DNA of 64,000 nucleotides from Gracilaria domingensis (Eukaryota > Rhodophyta > Florideophyceae > Gracilariales > Gracilariaceae): NCBI GenBank assembly GCA_022539475.1, contig VCMS01000104.1, positions 176,931 to 240,930 of the forward strand, given 5' to 3'. Numbering within the stretch: position 1 is the first letter of the stretch; every line of letters begins with the position of its first letter. The notes under the pieces were generated by a model. That model did not search any database. It had not been told where the DNA came from and worked only from the letters and a program-made list of their open reading frames with translations. Positions 1 through 8,587 of this stretch are shown here, piece by piece. Position numbers and translations under genes: made by a program.

Positions 1-254
1 TCGATTTCTATTGTCTTTCTCCCTTGTCCGGACCCATTTCGAGGCATAATTACGATTCATAGCGACCCCAGTTCTAGAAGACAGGGAGACGTGACGATCT
101 GAATATACTAGGGCTCTCACGACTTCTCGTCATTGTCCCGTGTTGTCCAGATCCACTGCGGCGTAAACCCGCGCCCCCAGTAGCTCCGGTCTTCGATATC
201 GGCCGGGGACATGAAGGTTTGTGTCATACGACACCTCTTCAGTTTCCAGTTGTC

Positions 255-479
255 ATGTCCCCTCCTGTGCTAGAACCCGCTGGACCGAGTTACCTCATCT
301 TCTTGAGGAGCAGAAAAAGATGCACGATTGCATTATCGGCAGTTGACGGCACGACATCGTTCGCTGATCCACGAATTTTTGACGCAATCCCGGAAGACGC
401 TCCGCTGCGAGATGGGCGAGAGAGTACTGCAGAAGGACGCCCACTGACTCTCTCCTTCGTCGAGGACGACTTCTGTTAA
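255..479 (+). CDS. Small hypothetical protein, 74 aa
   Basis: An ATG at 255 opens a 74-codon frame ending in TAA. The product begins MSPPVLEPAG and ends in an acidic SFVEDDFC tail. No domain, signal peptide or membrane segment is visible and I recognise no family. It lies beyond the 3' end of the minus-strand SET/methyltransferase array and is the only plausible plus-strand gene in the first 700 bases. The frame also reads open upstream from a TTG at 219, but the ATG is the natural start. It could be a chance frame, so confidence is low. Confidence 0.25.
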   Translation: MSPPVLEPAGPSYLIFLRSRKRCTIALSAVDGTTSFADPRIFDAIPEDAPLRDGRESTAEGRPLTLSFVEDDFC

Positions 480-728
480 GGAAGTGCGTGCTTGTAGCCT
501 GATTCGTATCATCCGATGCTCTTCTCTTCTTCTGTCCACTCTTGTTCCGCTGCCGTACTATTTCGCTTTCTCGCGTTATATCACGTTGTGGAGATAAACA
601 GGGTAATGAAACGAAATTTTTTGGGGCGGGGGAGGGGTGGGGGGGTGCATGGTTCAGATATTCCGGGACACTCCGCAGTTCCTGCTTTTTAGGAATTTGA
701 GGTGCCCAATGGGTCGCAAATATCGCCG

Positions 729-1558
729 TTACAAATAGATAAAGAGCTCCAGTGTACATGTACAACGCGTATTGCAGGCAGCTGCAACATTCACAAGCAT
801 ATTTACTTTCCATTCGGTACTGAACTCATCTATTGCTCCAATGTCAGAAGCCCAGTCCCAGGCGTACTGCTCTCCGTAGTTGAAATACAACTCTTTGACC
901 CTCTCAATATCTCTTACTGCTCTACAACGGAGTAGAGCATAGTTAGAAAGGTCGGACTTGAACTGTATCACGGACTTCGCTTCCACCACCTGCACATTGG
1001 CACTTCGAGTCCTGTTTGACCGGGGCTGCGATAAATCGGGATCCCCGGCATGATATCCGGCGTCGTTAATGTAGCCCCCGATACAAAAAGGCGCCGGGAC
1101 AATGTACACTTCGCTCTCCTTTCTATCCTGAGCCTGTTCTGGTCTTTCCTCAGGTGCAGAAACTCCGTACCAGTCACAGTGACCATCATAGAAAACAACT
1201 TGTACCGCACTGGAGTTGCTCCGAGACAGCCACTTCCATACGTTAAGTGTCTTTCCTTCCGGTTCGTCAGATCCGTGTATACCAAAGTTCCATAAAAATG
1301 ACAGATAGTTTCCCCAGCCAATATCTTATGTTCCGTGAACACCCCCATACCAGCACGGGGATGTCGAATCTTAGAAGATGCTACATGTAAGCGATAGCGA
1401 TTGGCTTCAACAGTCAACAGCATATGCATATCCATTAGATTCAGAGCTCCTCGGTACTTCTCCTCCCAAAGATCTACAGTATGCTGTCCACACTTGTCGA
1501 CAAAGTCCCAGTCCTTCCAGTATCTTCCTAGAAACTGAGTAATATGTGCAGGCATCAC
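729..1558 (-). pseudogene. SET-domain (lysine methyltransferase-like) module, C-terminal end of left array
   Basis: Two minus-strand frames encode one SET domain. The first frame (1558 downward) has ASSKIRHPRAGMGVFTEHKI and GETICHFYGTLVY, the N-terminal SET core that binds S-adenosylmethionine. A change to the -1 frame near 1270 leads into a frame carrying GGYINDAG, RSANVQVVEAK and ERVKELYFNYGEQYAW. These match the post-core asparagine region and the catalytic-tyrosine motif of SET enzymes. The 1558 frame overlaps the end of the methyltransferase frame, and its sequence reads open upstream of the overlap, so this was probably one long protein rather than separate genes. SET proteins methylate lysines, usually on histones; the substrate here is unknown. 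The frame changes may be decay or sequence error. The SET call is firm, activity is doubtful. Confidence 0.7.
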
Positions 1559-2606
1559 TTGGTACTGGGGGTATCCAAATCGAGCCTCCCATTCAAGCCG
1601 ATCTCGGTCCGGATGTGGAACCGTTCATAAGTCGTTGAAGCAGCATCCACCACCTCCTGTTCAACCAGGATGTCATTCTTGCCCCCGCGAAGAACTTCGG
1701 CCATAAGAGTCGTTATATGGTGCTTCGCATGGCTGAAACTTGGCCTATTCTTCTCGCACCCCAAGAACTTCCTATGCTTTGTCAGCGATAGGCACGCCAT
1801 ACCCGTAAAAAAAGTTCCCGCGAACATGTCCATGACAAGATCACCCGATCTTGTGAAGCGACATATCAACTCTTTCATCAACTCCCTGGACTTCTTCTCC
1901 GGTCTTATGTACTGACCACTTGGTACTGAACTACCTGGCTCATTTACCTTCCATGTCAACCACTCCCCCGCTCTCGGTTTTGGCACCCGGTCAATTACAT
2001 TCCTGTTTGCCGGGAAAGTAAAAGGAATGAAATTGTTCTCATCAAATGGAGTAAGACTGGCTTCCTCGGATGGTCGCAATCCACGCTTCACCCCATGAAC
2101 GGCGTACTCCGTTACGGGCTGTATCCTAAACTTCCGTGGATTCCCTCCAACATTACTTCGATCCCGGATGAACACCAGTGGATTCCCATCCACTTTAAAC
2201 TAAGGCATGAGTTCTGGCTTACCTTCGCTTCCAGCTTCATCTTTCGTACTCGCCGTTTCCGAAAGTATCCTGTGCCAAACATGAAACTGTGCCATGGCAC
2301 AGAATATAATGAAGTGCCCACCTGAACGAAGCGCGGAACTTATTAAGTCAGCCGTACTGATCATGTCATCCTCACTGAAGACATCGTGAGCACTATTCCG
2401 TTTGTTCCTCTTCCTTCGAGTGTTAAAGGAGGGTCTGTTAGTACAAGCTGTGCCTTACCCCATAAAATCTCACTCTGATTCACAAATGTTTCGTGTGTGT
2501 GCCTCAGGTCCTTCATGTCACAGTTGTACGCTACAAAGTGTGACTTTCTCATCCCCTTCCACACCTTGTCCATATTCATTCGAAGGAGACTGGATATCCC
2601 CTTCAT
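1555..2606 (-). pseudogene. DNA amino-methyltransferase (N4/N6, DPP-type) module
   Basis: The minus strand carries, in order, LVLTDPP (motif IV, at 2427-2435), LRSGGHFIIFC (a conserved core strand) and DLVMDMFAGTFFTG (AdoMet-binding motif I, about 1800-1840). Motif IV before motif I is the permuted order of beta-class N4-cytosine/N6-adenine DNA methyltransferases. The frame changes by -1 directly after DPP; in the new frame the text reads F-N-T-R-R, as in the usual DPPFN/DPPYN motif. An in-frame TAG follows at 2202-2200, between ELMP and FKVDGN. Motif I has F-A-G-T-F-F-T-G where family members normally have a G-S-G-T-T-G type loop. The module follows the 2603-3229 frame and precedes the SET domain. 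It would methylate DNA bases in the nucleus if expressed intact; as written it is interrupted. Confidence 0.7.
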
Positions 2607-3229
2607 GGGCCGCTCAATACCAGTTTTTGGATTTTGTAACCGGCAACCCGAGATTCATGCTCCGCAAGATTCACCGGCTTCTCGAAGTCGTCGCTGTCGG
2701 AGCTCACGAGGTTCATATACTCTCGACGAGGTGGGGGTGGGGCAGACTTGGTCAAAGAAAGTTCGGCAATACCGGAAGTTTTAGGGGTTTTCGTCAGTTC
2801 AATATCAGGTTTCGCGTGAATGCCGACATGGAACCCTGCCGCATGACGCATATCCTGTATCGGTTTCCATAGCAACTCCGAAAACTTCTGAAATCGAGCA
2901 GGCAACTCACCGGAGTCAGAACCAGATACGGTATCCATCCGTATCTCCGAAAACTCTATCCAGTTCCTCATCTGATCAGCCCGTAAGCTATAGAGGCTAT
3001 GGTGGGTGCATATGGTTTCGAGGTCTGTCAAAAATTCCTTAGCCAGTATTCGGAGGTTTGTATCGCATTCATCACTCAAGGTCTCCACCGATCCACTAGT
3101 ACTGCTCTGTGGTACATCCTGTGTGTTCAATCGAGTACTCTGGCTCGGCGGGGCATAACCAGACTCCCGTGTCTCTAGCGCTGTATACTTCAACGTCTGC
3201 ATATTCATGTACATGTATGGTTTCACCAT
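2603..3229 (-). pseudogene. Linker segment of left array, unknown function
   Basis: This frame of 208 codons joins the N-terminal module to the methyltransferase. Upstream of its ATG the same frame is open through an in-frame TAG at 3274-3272 (VVWA-stop-SCFAAHLGYTN), so the visible ATG is probably internal. The middle is hydrophilic with a regular, probably helical stretch (EFLTDLETICTHHSLYSLRA), then a Pro-rich basic patch (SAPPPPRREY) and an acidic SSDSDDFE. No domain is recognised. The frame ends at a TGA that overlaps the next ATG (ATGA at 2603-2606). The following frame is open upstream of that ATG, so the overlap is best read as a -1 frame change near 2630 rather than coupled genes. Confidence 0.45.
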
Positions 3230-3963
3230 GTGCTGAACGTTCGTGTATCCAAGATGAGCCGCAAAACAACTCTATGCCCATACGACCTCACTGATAGCGA
3301 ATCCCAGTCGATCACAGTTGTCTTTGGAGAACGACGTAAAAGTGGTATGTACACAGATGGTGCATGGTTCACTTTTCGTTTCTTTTTCGGTTGTTTCTTC
3401 TTTATCATTCGGATGTTGTCGTTCTCTCCCATTATGTGGCCGATGTATGATAAGTATATAACGACCTCAAATGGGTTCACAGCTGTTGGTGGGATGAACA
3501 CTGTCGTCTTCAGAACCTGCTTTCTCCTGGTCATGAAATAATCAACCAGGCATCGCACCGGTAGGTATATACCCATATCCATAGAGAGAAGGAAAAAATC
3601 GCGGAGTCTCTGGTCCTCATCTCCGTCCTTCTTGTCAAGAAGCTTCGTTACAAGATATCGTTGTTCCACAGGTTTGTTATTCACAACACTCTTTCGCAGC
3701 AGTTGCAGTGTCAAGTTCTGCAGGTTCTTGGAGTTAGTGGCCTCCTCAAACATCTTCCTTTCCTCCGGAATATCCCTATAGTTCTCGGCGCAGAACTCTA
3801 TTAGCCCTCTAAACCCCACGTCCCGTGGCCAATCGGGGCCTCCATCGCTGTTTGCCAAAGCATCGCGAAGAACCAAGAAAAGTCTGACATATGCATGGAA
3901 CGCCGGAGGCGGAGCACTCATGTCGATAGGATGTATCTCCTCTCCATCATCGGTGGAATCCAT
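3223..3963 (-). CDS. N-terminal module of left array, with nuclear localisation signal
   Basis: An ATG at 3963 opens a 246-codon frame just outside the left arm of the large inverted repeat, about 30 bases from a TTTAAA box, so the start is well supported. The N-terminus is acidic (MDSTDDGEE). A helical middle follows and then a basic cluster KKKQPKKKRKV, whose PKKKRKV matches the classical SV40-type nuclear import signal. I recognise no enzymatic domain. Near 3340 the coding signal moves to the -1 frame (FSKDNCDRLGFAISEVVWA), and the last ~40 codons of this frame are probably not the real protein. The module probably begins a long protein that continues into the methyltransferase and SET domains, which would then be nuclear. 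Confidence 0.55.
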   Translation of the reverse strand: MDSTDDGEEIHPIDMSAPPPAFHAYVRLFLVLRDALANSDGGPDWPRDVGFRGLIEFCAENYRDIPEERKMFEEATNSKNLQNLTLQLLRKSVVNNKPVEQRYLVTKLLDKKDGDEDQRLRDFFLLSMDMGIYLPVRCLVDYFMTRRKQVLKTTVFIPPTAVNPFEVVIYLSYIGHIMGENDNIRMIKKKQPKKKRKVNHAPSVYIPLLRRSPKTTVIDWDSLSVRSYGHRVVLRLILDTRTFSTW

Positions 3964-3978
3964 CGCTTCAGCGCAAAC

Positions 3979-4873
3979 AACGGAGGCGAGCCTTTAAATG
4001 GCGACTTACGCTGGGCACCCCCGCTTTCGGCAGCTCCTCCCAGCGCATTGCCAGTCTCGTCCGTGTCCGTGTCCGCTCCCTTCTGAGGTCGGTGTCCGTG
4101 CCGCTTCGAGCGGGTGCGATAGCGTCGCGTGTCGGCCACGTCGCCATTTGGAGCTATTGCAAAGGTCGCGTATTGTGCTAATAGTCGCGGACCAAGTGGG
4201 TGTGAAGCGCTAGTTTTCTCTAGTTTGATATATCTGCACGGCGTGTGCAGCGAAATCACTGCCGGAAGTGCCGGGAGGAGTGCTTTGGAAGGTCTCGGAG
4301 GGTACCAGAATGTTGCCGGAACGTGCTCGCGGGCGGGGGGGGTCGGTCGTGTTAGGGTACCTACCCTAACACGACCGGGGCCCCCCGCCCGCGGGCACGT
4401 TTTGGGCGATTTTTGGAAAAATGTGCGATTTTATGCCCGCGGGCGGGGGGATCCGATCGTGTTAGGGTACCTACCCTAACACGACCGACCTCCCCCGCCC
4501 GCGAGCACGTTCTGGCCACATTCCGGCGCCTTCCCGGGACCCCCCAAAACACGCCGCCTCGCAGTGATTTCCCTACACCCGGCCGCCGGTACGTTGGCGC
4601 CGCTGTCCACGTGTATTGGCGGGAGTAGGTTGTACATGAAAGTGAATGAGTGTACTCTTGACTACTATGCAAAGCATTTGAAGAGCACGATTAGAGAGCG
4701 CGACCATTGCTCGCGTGAGTCATCATTGCGCGAACTCCACGACTCTAAAGCGTACAATCAGCGTGCGAGCGGCCACGGACAGGACACGGACGACACTGGC
4801 AGTGCGCTGGGAGGAGCTGCCGAAAGCGGGGGTGCCCAGCGTAAGTCGCCATTTAAAGGCTCGCCTCCGTTCT
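3979..4873. repeat. Large imperfect palindrome between divergent arrays; candidate bidirectional promoter
   Basis: The outer arms, 3979-4076 and 4768-4873, are near-identical inverted copies of about 95 bp and share the segment GGCGAGCCTTTAAATGGCG. Inner segments around 4266-4320 and 4513-4560 are also inverted copies, more diverged. The TTTAAA in each arm lies just outside the first ATG of each array (3963 on minus, 4934 on plus). The region therefore probably holds two mirror-image core promoters. Alternatively it is the centre of a mobile element or the joint of an inverted duplication. No convincing ORF is inside. Confidence 0.75.
4321..4512. repeat. Two GC-rich palindromes with telomere-box-like cores
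   Basis: Two copies of a long palindrome lie about 100 bases apart. The first has a 16-bp perfect arm CGGTCGTGTTAGGGTA, a CC centre and its complement, within G-runs on one side and C-runs on the other (GCGGGCGGGG / CCCCGCCCGC). The second copy has 13-bp perfect arms. Each core juxtaposes TTAGGG and CCCTAA. Between them sits a short ATTTTT-GG-AAAAAT hairpin at the centre of the larger inverted repeat. Such sequence could form cruciforms or bind a dimeric factor. Confidence 0.8.
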
Positions 4874-4933
4874 TGTATCGTCCAGAGCGAGCGTATTGTT
4901 GATATACACCTTTCACTGCAATAGCTGTTCAAC

Positions 4934-5626
4934 ATGAAGCCAACTCGTGTTCGAAAGCGTACGCAAAGCGTGACTCCTCGCACTCGGCGGAGCACTCGAT
5001 CATTGCAAGGTGGAATGCGGGTTTCTCTGCAGATGGATATTGAGAATGAAGGAAAGGTGATAGTCGGGGAAGCGTTGTTGCATGGAGTTGGAAGTGTTCT
5101 ACGCCGCGAGTTTAACGGGAAGCAATTGGACCCAGGTCTTGTGGTGGTTCATAATATTCTCATCAGTCGAAGCGGTCAGACGTTCTACCCTTACCGGGCG
5201 GAGGGCCTGGATCTTCCACAATACATCCAGGATCTCTGGATGGCCGCTCCTTGGGATGAGAAAATGATGGAACCGGTGGCAGCCAGCATTTCGGCGTCCA
5301 AGCGACGAACAGTGAGCGCTATGAGTGAGGTGATGACGCCGACAAGCCGCACGGAGCCAATTCGAAGTTCATCAACACCGAGAGGTAGCGCATCAGTAGC
5401 ACCTCCGGGGGGAGGTCCGTCGTCTGTTACGAAGCGGTCTATGGAGACGAGATCATCCCCAGCTACGAAGCGGACAGGTCAAGCAAAGTCTACCTCCGCT
5501 ACGAAGCCCACTGCGTCGAAAAGGGCATCTCCTGCGATGAATCAGACCGTCGACACAAGGGAATTTCTGCGTCGAAACAGACGGTTCAGCACGGGACGGC
5601 TGAGCAAGAAGAGGAAGATGAGATAA
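4934..5626 (+). CDS. Basic, repeat-rich N-terminal protein of right array
   Basis: The ATG at 4934 lies about 80 bases inside the TTTAAA box of the right palindrome arm and is the first ATG of the array. Residues 1-30 are very basic (MKPTRVRKRTQSVTPRTRRS). Residues 30-115 look globular. The C-terminal half is a low-complexity Ser/Thr/Lys/Arg region with a repeated S-x-A-T-K-x-T theme. I recognise no family. The last ~30 codons are doubtful, because near 5520-5550 the coding signal moves to the -1 frame (GISASKQTVQHGTAEQEEEDE) and continues past 5626 as an acidic Gln/Pro-rich stretch to about 5735. It then shifts by -1 again into the frame that leads to the ParB-like domain. It is probably the N-terminus of one long protein. 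Confidence 0.5.
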   Translation: MKPTRVRKRTQSVTPRTRRSTRSLQGGMRVSLQMDIENEGKVIVGEALLHGVGSVLRREFNGKQLDPGLVVVHNILISRSGQTFYPYRAEGLDLPQYIQDLWMAAPWDEKMMEPVAASISASKRRTVSAMSEVMTPTSRTEPIRSSSTPRGSASVAPPGGGPSSVTKRSMETRSSPATKRTGQAKSTSATKPTASKRASPAMNQTVDTREFLRRNRRFSTGRLSKKRKMR

Positions 5627-5864
5627 TAAAAGGTCCCCTTCCAGACGCGGATGCGCAATCTGCACAAGGAGCTGGTCCATCTGTACCCCAAACTGCACCA
5701 GAAACTGCGGAGCAGCAGGACGATGACGTTGTGCTTCTGTGCGCAAGATGGCACGTTCAAGTGTTTCTGGTGAGCGGTCTGGAACACAAGAGACACCTAC
5801 TCGGAGCAAGACGTACAGACGAATTCGTCAGAAGGTACCAAAGGTGAACCTCAATCACTAGCGG

Positions 5865-6584
5865 ATGGTTGTTGCTACTGTTGACATCACTCTGGTAAAC
5901 ACTCCGCCCAATTTACTCCGTGGAGTAAGTAAACGCCACGTTGAAGCCCTTGTGAAGAGTATGGAGTAGCGGGAGATATTGCAGTCGATGGGTTATCCAG
6001 TGGTGGCCTTACAAGATGCTACTACGGGACAGAGGGATACTGACAAGGGACGCCTAACGAAGAAGTGCTTCATTGTAGATGGTTTGCATCGTCTGAAAGC
6101 TATACAATATTTGGCAGCGACTGGTGCACCGAAGTGGAAGCGATTAGCCAAGTTTTGGCGTTGCAATCTGCTGATACGAAGAGATGGGAGGCCCATTGGG
6201 ATGAAGGAATTGTTATGTGTTGCTTCGTACCTCAATGAGTCGACGAGTACCATGCGAAGGATGATGTTTGCAGACAAGATACACTCTATAGTTAGTGTGG
6301 TCGCCATTCTAATTGAAGATGTTGAGGGGGTGACGCCGGCAGACGTGGATCCTGCAGAAGTGACGGAAGTGTTGAAGGAGATCCAACTGATTGGGACTGT
6401 GCAAGAGCGTCAGTATCTGAGATATGCCAATGTCGCCCTGCAACTCATGTCTCGTGAGGGAATGCTGGCCCATTTCGAGGATATATGTGAGAGTGTGAGT
6501 GACATAGGTCTCACACATCTGTCCCATACTCCGCTATATGTTTTGGATGCCGAGGAGTTTTCCTTCATTCTTGATTGTCTTTAG
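5865..6584 (+). pseudogene. ParB-like (ParB/sulfiredoxin fold) domain module
   Basis: The frame contains VDITLVNTPPNLLRGVSKRH followed by a helix, then GYPVVALQDA and KKCFIVDGLHRLKAIQYL. The last is the D-G-x-H-R signature of ParB/Srx-fold domains, and the preceding text has the spacing of their N-terminal 'V-x-x-I-x-x-N-P' strand. TAG codons interrupt the frame at 5859-5861 (before the ATG at 5865) and at 5967-5969 inside the domain; removing them leaves a continuous domain. About 120 further residues are helical with no known motif. ParB-like domains bind DNA or CTP in bacterial partition systems and are often linked to DNA methyltransferases in phages. A copy beside a methyltransferase, SET and dioxygenase in a eukaryote suggests a DNA-targeting role (inference). 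The frame ends in TAG at 6582-6584 and continues in frame. Confidence 0.55.
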
Positions 6585-6956
6585 ATGTTTCTATTGAAGG
6601 GCAAGTCGACGAAGACAAAGCACTTGAAAAGCTTTGAGGAGGTTCGAGGTTTCTTTTATGATAGAGCAGTGTCTCTGTTCCGCGCGGCTCGAGCAGTGAG
6701 GAATGAACTGAACGAGGAAGAGTCCATGGAAGTGTTCTTGAAACGCGAATTCAGTCTTTCTGCTCCATCGAATGAAGATGACGTTGAAGACCCTGACAAC
6801 AATGCAGCTGTGTATCAGTTCCTTTTGGGACAATTTGTGAACTTCAACACATTGCCGCGTGTTCCGAGCAGGACGAACTCAATTAGAACTGCCACGACTT
6901 CCGTTCAGAATCGATTGCGGACGATGCTCAAGGTAATTCCCCCCCCGCACCAGTGA
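6585..6956 (+). pseudogene. Middle segment of right array, unknown function
   Basis: This segment follows the ParB-like module in the same frame, directly after the TAG at 6582-6584. The first ~80 residues are basic, then helical (TKHLKSFEEVRGFFYDRAV, AARAVRNELNEEESMEVFLK). Near 6830 the coding signal moves to the -1 frame (GTICELQHIAACSEQDEL, another TAG at 6884-6886, then FRSESIADDAQGNSPPAP). That frame runs directly into the dioxygenase frame, so the last ~40 codons of the listed frame are probably not coding. No recognised domain; it is a linker between the ParB-like and dioxygenase domains of one former protein. Confidence 0.4.
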
Positions 6957-8587
6957 AGCAGTCCGTGACGAAGAGGAGGACTCCTGCTGCTGCTGCTGCG
7001 ACATCTGCCAGTCAAGAAGGGATGCCACGAAGAAGTGCACGAGAACGGGCGCAGGTGAGTTATAGGGAAATTGAGCACGGCCGAAATCGAGGTGCCATAG
7101 AAGTTCTGGATAGCTCTGAAGAAGAACAGCGGGCTCCGCCGAGGAAGAAACGGAGAAAAACTTTCACACAACAGATGAGATCTACTCTGAACAGCATGAC
7201 ACCGGATGACCTGATGTCTCAACTAAATGAACATGTGCTGAGAGGAAGGTCGATGAAGGTTCAGTTCGTGGCATTGGGAGAGGGAGCGAATGCAGAGAAC
7301 GCAGGCAGTTCTGCATTTGTGGATGACGAAGAGCTTCTTGCTGTGATAGTTCCACGTGTTGTCACCGTCGAGAAAGATGCTGCGCCAGACGATCAGCAAG
7401 AGACGGGTCGGGGGTCATTTGATGACGAGTTACATACAGCTCTTCCGGAATCTGAGGAGCACGGACTTGTTCGACGAGACCCATATGATCACCCACCGAA
7501 CCCATCATGGTGCGGGTATATCAGGCTGAGACCGCAGGAATGGAAAGGGAAGAACGTAATTGAGCACAAGGACCCCTGGCTCAGAGTCATTCACTTGCCG
7601 AAGGGACATAGGTCGGAGCTGCTAAGTGTCTCGAATCTCAGAGATGTACACCATCTTGTCTTTTGGCACGCTGCAAGGGCTGAACATCGCCTACGGGCGG
7701 AGACATTTGGTATGCAGTATCCTCGTATTCGGCCGACAGGTATGGATGATGAAGAGGTGCTGTGGGTTGCTGCGAAGGAGCATGACGAATTTGGGCACAT
7801 GTTCTTCGCCCGAATGCAAGCTGAGCTAAGGCAGAATGGATATTGCGTGCTTGATGGCTTTGCGACGGATAATGGTGTCCCTAAATGGGAGGAGTTGGAA
7901 GAAGTTCGGGAGTTCGGAGATGTGTCGGGGAAGTTGGTGGACTTCTTCGAGAATGAGTACGGAGCGATGCAGGATATACGGAAAAGGGAGGAACAGAAGT
8001 CGTTTGTACAAATAATCAACGATGATGAAGGATGGAAGGACGGTAGCGATGGACCATTTGAGAGGAGAGTGATGTCGACACGTTGGGGTACGGTGGAGAA
8101 GCCGGATGATAATGAGGAGCTCAGGTGGGTTGTATGGTCGCGTGCTTTACTTGATGTTCGAATGGGTACAATTGCTGCGGCTTTGGGACTATGGGACAAT
8201 GAAAGGGAAGCTGTGAAGATGTACACTCCGAAAACTGGTGGTCGATTTCTGGGGACGACAAGAAAGTGCAAGCGCCAGACGCTGCACACCGATTTCAGTG
8301 GTCTGGTTACGAAGGAAACCATGAATACTGGTAACCGCGGATACTTTGTAATGGCCTCTGGGAAAGAGGGCTTTCCTCTCTGGGTGAGCGCTGGAAGCCA
8401 TCAACTGGTGGGGATGAACAACCAACAGTTGCGAGTGATGTCGGAGGTGTATCCAGCGAAGAAGATAATCATCCCACCGTACTCTGTATTCATGGGCCGT
8501 GGTGATGTGACACATGCTGGAGCAAGTGGGAAGGACAAGGTAGATAGGCCCGAGTCTATAGATGTGCTGGTTAGATACCACATGTAG
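6953..8587 (+). CDS. 2-oxoglutarate/Fe(II) dioxygenase-like protein
   Basis: This 544-residue frame is the longest in the first 9 kb. Residues 1-160 are basic to acidic and disordered with a nuclear-type cluster (PPRKKRRKTF). A globular region follows, with NGYCVLDGF near residue 295, a typical N-terminal strand of these oxygenases. Iron-ligand candidates are His445 and Asp447 (QTLHTDF) and His521 (GDVTHAGAS). Arg541 (VLVRYHM) is placed to bind 2-oxoglutarate. The H-x-D...H...R pattern and the small residues around the second His fit the double-stranded beta-helix fold. In DNA/chromatin contexts such enzymes (TET/JBP, AlkB-type) oxidise methyl groups; which subclass this belongs to I cannot say. 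The frame begins at a GTG overlapping the previous stop, but upstream text in the same frame also reads as protein. It ends in TAG at 8585-8587 and goes on in frame. Confidence 0.55.
   Translation: MKQSVTKRRTPAAAAATSASQEGMPRRSARERAQVSYREIEHGRNRGAIEVLDSSEEEQRAPPRKKRRKTFTQQMRSTLNSMTPDDLMSQLNEHVLRGRSMKVQFVALGEGANAENAGSSAFVDDEELLAVIVPRVVTVEKDAAPDDQQETGRGSFDDELHTALPESEEHGLVRRDPYDHPPNPSWCGYIRLRPQEWKGKNVIEHKDPWLRVIHLPKGHRSELLSVSNLRDVHHLVFWHAARAEHRLRAETFGMQYPRIRPTGMDDEEVLWVAAKEHDEFGHMFFARMQAELRQNGYCVLDGFATDNGVPKWEELEEVREFGDVSGKLVDFFENEYGAMQDIRKREEQKSFVQIINDDEGWKDGSDGPFERRVMSTRWGTVEKPDDNEELRWVVWSRALLDVRMGTIAAALGLWDNEREAVKMYTPKTGGRFLGTTRKCKRQTLHTDFSGLVTKETMNTGNRGYFVMASGKEGFPLWVSAGSHQLVGMNNQQLRVMSEVYPAKKIIIPPYSVFMGRGDVTHAGASGKDKVDRPESIDVLVRYHM

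Noticed and set aside
2180-2460. Tiny introns (GTAAGC...TTAG of 23 bases; GTAAGG...TACTAACAG of 24 bases) in the methyltransferase
   Set aside because: Removing the first breaks a frame that is otherwise continuous across its TAG, and the second would delete the conserved LVLT before DPP. Neighbouring genes have no introns.
729-3963. Overlapping ATGA/GTGA frames suggesting an operon with coupled translation
   Set aside because: Each downstream frame is open and protein-like upstream of its apparent start, so these are frame changes within one protein rather than separate genes. The dioxygenase start is a GTG for the same reason.
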